The notes below the pieces were generated by a model. It was not told where the DNA came from and did no database searches. It saw only the letters and a list, made by a program, of their open reading frames with translations. The position numbers were made by a program, and so were the translations under genes. DNA of 10,362 nucleotides from Gamarada debralockiae (taxonomy: Eukaryota > Ascomycota > Leotiomycetes > Helotiales > Hyphodiscaceae), in assembly GCA_002803225.1 (NCBI GenBank), contig NXFV01001318.1, forward strand, positions 1-10,362, given 5' to 3'. Shown piece after piece: positions 8,422-10,362 of the stretch (its first letter is position 1; each line of letters starts with the position of its first letter).

Positions 8422-9846
8422 TCACTAGCGGACTTCCTAGAACTCTCCTTCTTTATTAGACGTGTCTTTAACTCTCGCTATCTTGCATAGCTCTTTATTA
8501 TCTTTAAAGTCACTATTATCTACTTGTCCTACTCTCTTTTACCTTATATATACTCTTAAGATCACATCTATTATATTAGGCTAGCTGGCCTTTAGCTAAA
8601 GCCTAGCTAGGATTTGTGTTAGGTTTAGTACGCTACCGCTTGGCGGTGTATTTAATAAACTATAGACAGTAGTATAAGAGCTCGCCTTTACTAAGTCCTA
8701 GAACCTAGCTAGACACTACAGGTAGCTCTGCCTGGCTCTCTCTGTCCTCTTCTTCCTTTCCGGGCAGGTAGTGGCCTATACTGTGTACCTGGCGCTAGGG
8801 GAGGCGCAAACTGTACACTAGTGCTTTGCCGGCTTATACTAGAAGGGGCAGCTGTTTGTGGCATACCTTGGGGCAACATAGAATCCACATCTAGCTGCGT
8901 TTCCACACATTTGGGCTATGTGGCCGTACTAATGGCATTAGAAGTATTAAGTCACGCGATACTCGCCGGCAAATAGCTTATAGTTGTGTAGCTAGTAGTC
9001 TTAGATTAGACCCTAGTCAATAAGAATATTAGCTTGGCTTAGCTCTATTACATATATATATAATGGCGCCTTAGTCTTACTAGCCTTAAGCCCGCGCTTT
9101 GCCCATCTCACTACTATAATCTCTACCCTCTTAGCAAGCTTGCTATTCTGCGTATATAGATCCTTTATAACCTCCTCCTACCTATTTGTATTTATCTTAT
9201 CTACTCTCATCTTATACGCTAGGACTATATAGGCCCTTTGCTAGACCTTTGCCCCTTCCTTAATAGCAGTTAACTAATCTTGTTCCCTCTCAAGCCTCTT
9301 CCTTATAGCCTTATTGTCTGTGATAACTACAATATCCCCACTTAGCAGTTTACGCACTATAATTACCCCTTTTAAGCTCCCCTTATTTGTGTCTCCTTTG
9401 TTTATATCCTTAACTAGTTCTTTGTTCCCTCGCTAGCGCTAAGCTAGTATCTCTTTACTCGCGTTAATAATTATCTCTCTTCTCTATCTTAATAGCACTA
9501 CTACCTCCTTCTGCTTTACTACTGTACTTCCCCTTGCTATATTAACGTAGCTCTTACTATTAGCTAGCTTTTGTTTGACGAGACGCAACGTCTTTTAAAT
9601 ATCCTTTATAATCTAGTCTAAAACCGCGCTCTTCTCTCCCCCTTCTTACTTGCCCCTCGCCAGCTTCCTAATAGCGTTCTTCACGTGTTTTTACACGTCT
9701 TTTATCTTTAGTGATATATTTAAGGCCCTTAAATAGGCTTTAATCATTCGAATAGCTTTAATAGTTAGTCCGTCAATGTCTCCGGTCGCGTTTGTCGCAG
9801 TATACCACTGGCTGTCCGCCAGCGACTATCCGGCCTATCTTAACAT
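8422..9846 (-). pseudogene. LINE ORF1: Gag-like RNA-binding protein with three zinc knuckles (RIP-inactivated)
   Basis: A single minus frame (codon low positions = 1 mod 3) runs from an ATG at 9844-9846 to a TGA at 8422-8424, 474 codons, close to the usual size of Tad-type ORF1. It includes SLADSQWYTATNATGDIDG near the start, a basic middle with RKLLSGDIVVITDNKA near 9320-9360, YTQNSKLAKRVEI near 9120-9170, and APLYIYV near 9060. The knuckle array covers 8764-8946. Knuckle 1 is CX2CX4HX4C at 8905-8946 with first Cys as Tyr. Knuckle 2 follows with one Cys and the His as Tyr. Knuckle 3 is C-x2-C-x6-H-x6-C at 8764-8817 with His as Tyr. ORF1 proteins coat the element RNA. In-frame TAG/TAA codons, mostly former Gln, break it. 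It is in a different frame from ORF2, with the ORF1 stop about 30 bases before the candidate ORF2 start. Confidence 0.8.
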
Positions 9847-9939
9847 TACGCCTTGTATCGTTCGAATCATGCGAGCGTAAGCTCTTAGAATAACTGGTTT
9901 ATTTGTAAAAAATAAGTGTTGTGAGTTTTGATGTTCCCT
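9847..9939 (-). other. LINE 5' UTR
   Basis: These are the bases between the inferred 5' end (next to the target duplication) and the ORF1 ATG. LINE promoters are usually internal and located here, but no specific promoter motif is evident. The presence of this stretch up to the duplication implies the copy is not 5'-truncated. Confidence 0.55.
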
Positions 9940-9951
9940 ACTATTACTATT
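9940..9951. repeat. Target-site duplication, copy next to the LINE 5' end
   Basis: ACTATTACTATT, identical to 4793-4804. Beyond it the sequence turns at once to the extremely AT-rich DNA seen left of 4793, as expected if the LINE split a single target. Confidence 0.75.
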
Positions 9952-10362
9952 ATTTCTTACTTTCTAAAATACTACTTAATAATAGTATATTAATTAAAAT
10001 TAAAGAAGAAGAGACTTATAAAGATAGTAGGTTTAATATTACTTATTTATAACTATTATTAAATAATTTTCTTTTTAAAGATAAAAGCTTATAATTTATT
10101 AATTATTTATATAATTAAAGTCTAATAATATATCTTTTTTAATCTTTTAAGTATAAAATTTTATTTTCTTTTAATATACCTTTTAATATCTTTTTCTCTT
10201 AAGTCTAGGAAAATCACTTAAACTTATACTTGAACTTATGTTTATAAGCCTTATTTCTTAATAATATAGCTCTTTAATATAAGAAAAATACTTTTAAAGA
10301 TAAGAATCCTATAATTAAATAAAGAATTAAGAGAATTAAAAGATAAAATCCTATAATAACTT
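9952..10362. other. Extremely AT-rich target DNA (right half)
   Basis: About 13% GC in the one line counted (10021-10080). I see no convincing gene. A minus frame is open for about 44 codons at the right edge (roughly 10226-10361) and a later part reads DLREKDIKRYIKRK-like sequence, which hints at old coding sequence but is too weak to call. It matches the composition of 4320-4792 and is probably the same older repeat. Confidence 0.5.

Larger units (their letters stand above)
4805..9939 (-). mobile_element. Full-length RIP-inactivated LINE (Tad1-like non-LTR retrotransposon)
   Basis: The element is about 5.1 kb on the minus strand. In its own direction it has a 5' UTR of about 93 bases, ORF1 with three zinc knuckles, ORF2 with APE endonuclease, reverse transcriptase and terminal CCHC motif, a 3' UTR of about 200 bases, and a tail of seven AATC/AATT units. 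Both ends abut a 12-bp direct repeat. The two-ORF plan with knuckles in ORF1 and CCHC at the end of ORF2 fits the I/Tad1 group of non-LTR elements that dominates filamentous ascomycetes; I see no RNase H motifs between RT and CCHC. GC in hand-counted lines runs from 38% to 58%, so it was hit by RIP less severely or more recently than the AT-rich DNA it sits in. Confidence 0.88.

Noticed and set aside
8709..8906. A 65-codon open frame on the minus strand starting at a GTG
   Set aside because: It is out of phase (by one base) with the ORF1 zinc-knuckle frame that covers the same bases and shows conserved C/H spacing. It is open only because this patch escaped most RIP-created stops. It is a shadow, not a gene.
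9682..9697. Small hairpin ACGTGT-TTTT-ACACGT
   Set aside because: Six-base arms inside the ORF1 coding frame; expected by chance and without context.

Overview
This window looks like a transposon graveyard from a filamentous ascomycete (Pezizomycotina). It carries the signature of repeat-induced point mutation (RIP): TA dinucleotides and CTAG-type words are everywhere, CA/TG are depleted, and the protein reading frames that can still be recognised are full of Gln-to-stop (CAG to TAG), His-to-Tyr (CAC to TAC) and Cys-to-Tyr (TGC to TAC) changes. All of these are CpA-to-TpA transitions on one strand or the other. I found no intact gene, rRNA, tRNA or CRISPR array.

Layout. (1) About 140-2790, minus strand: a RIP-mutated Ty3/gypsy LTR retrotransposon fragment in the order Gag with CCHC knuckle, aspartic protease, reverse transcriptase, cut off inside the RT near position 140. 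(2) 2820-3070: a stretch with several short copies of a GATTTGTAAG-like word. A TATA box at 3097-3103 follows, then a plus-strand degenerate frame of about 340 codons (3246-4265) that I do not recognise. (3) 4264-4319: a GC-rich perfect hairpin and a 10-bp palindrome, after which the base composition drops abruptly. (4) 4320-4792 and 9952-10362: extremely AT-rich DNA (8-18% GC in the lines counted by hand), apparently one older RIP-degraded element split in two. Its left half keeps a weak Gag-like minus-strand frame. (5) 4805-9939, minus strand: an apparently full-length non-LTR retrotransposon (LINE; Tad1-like by domain order), inserted into (4).

The LINE is the main object. It is bounded by a perfect 12-bp direct repeat (4793-4804 and 9940-9951) that fits a target-site duplication. 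Its 3' end is a run of exactly seven tetranucleotides (AATC or its RIP product AATT). ORF1 (8422-9846) carries three zinc knuckles; ORF2 (5036 to about 8389) carries an APE endonuclease, a reverse transcriptase and a terminal CCHC motif. At every motif I checked, each ORF stays in one frame: the damage is substitutions, not indels. The element therefore looks like a complete copy killed by RIP rather than slow decay. ORF1 would bind RNA, while ORF2 would nick the target and prime reverse transcription there.
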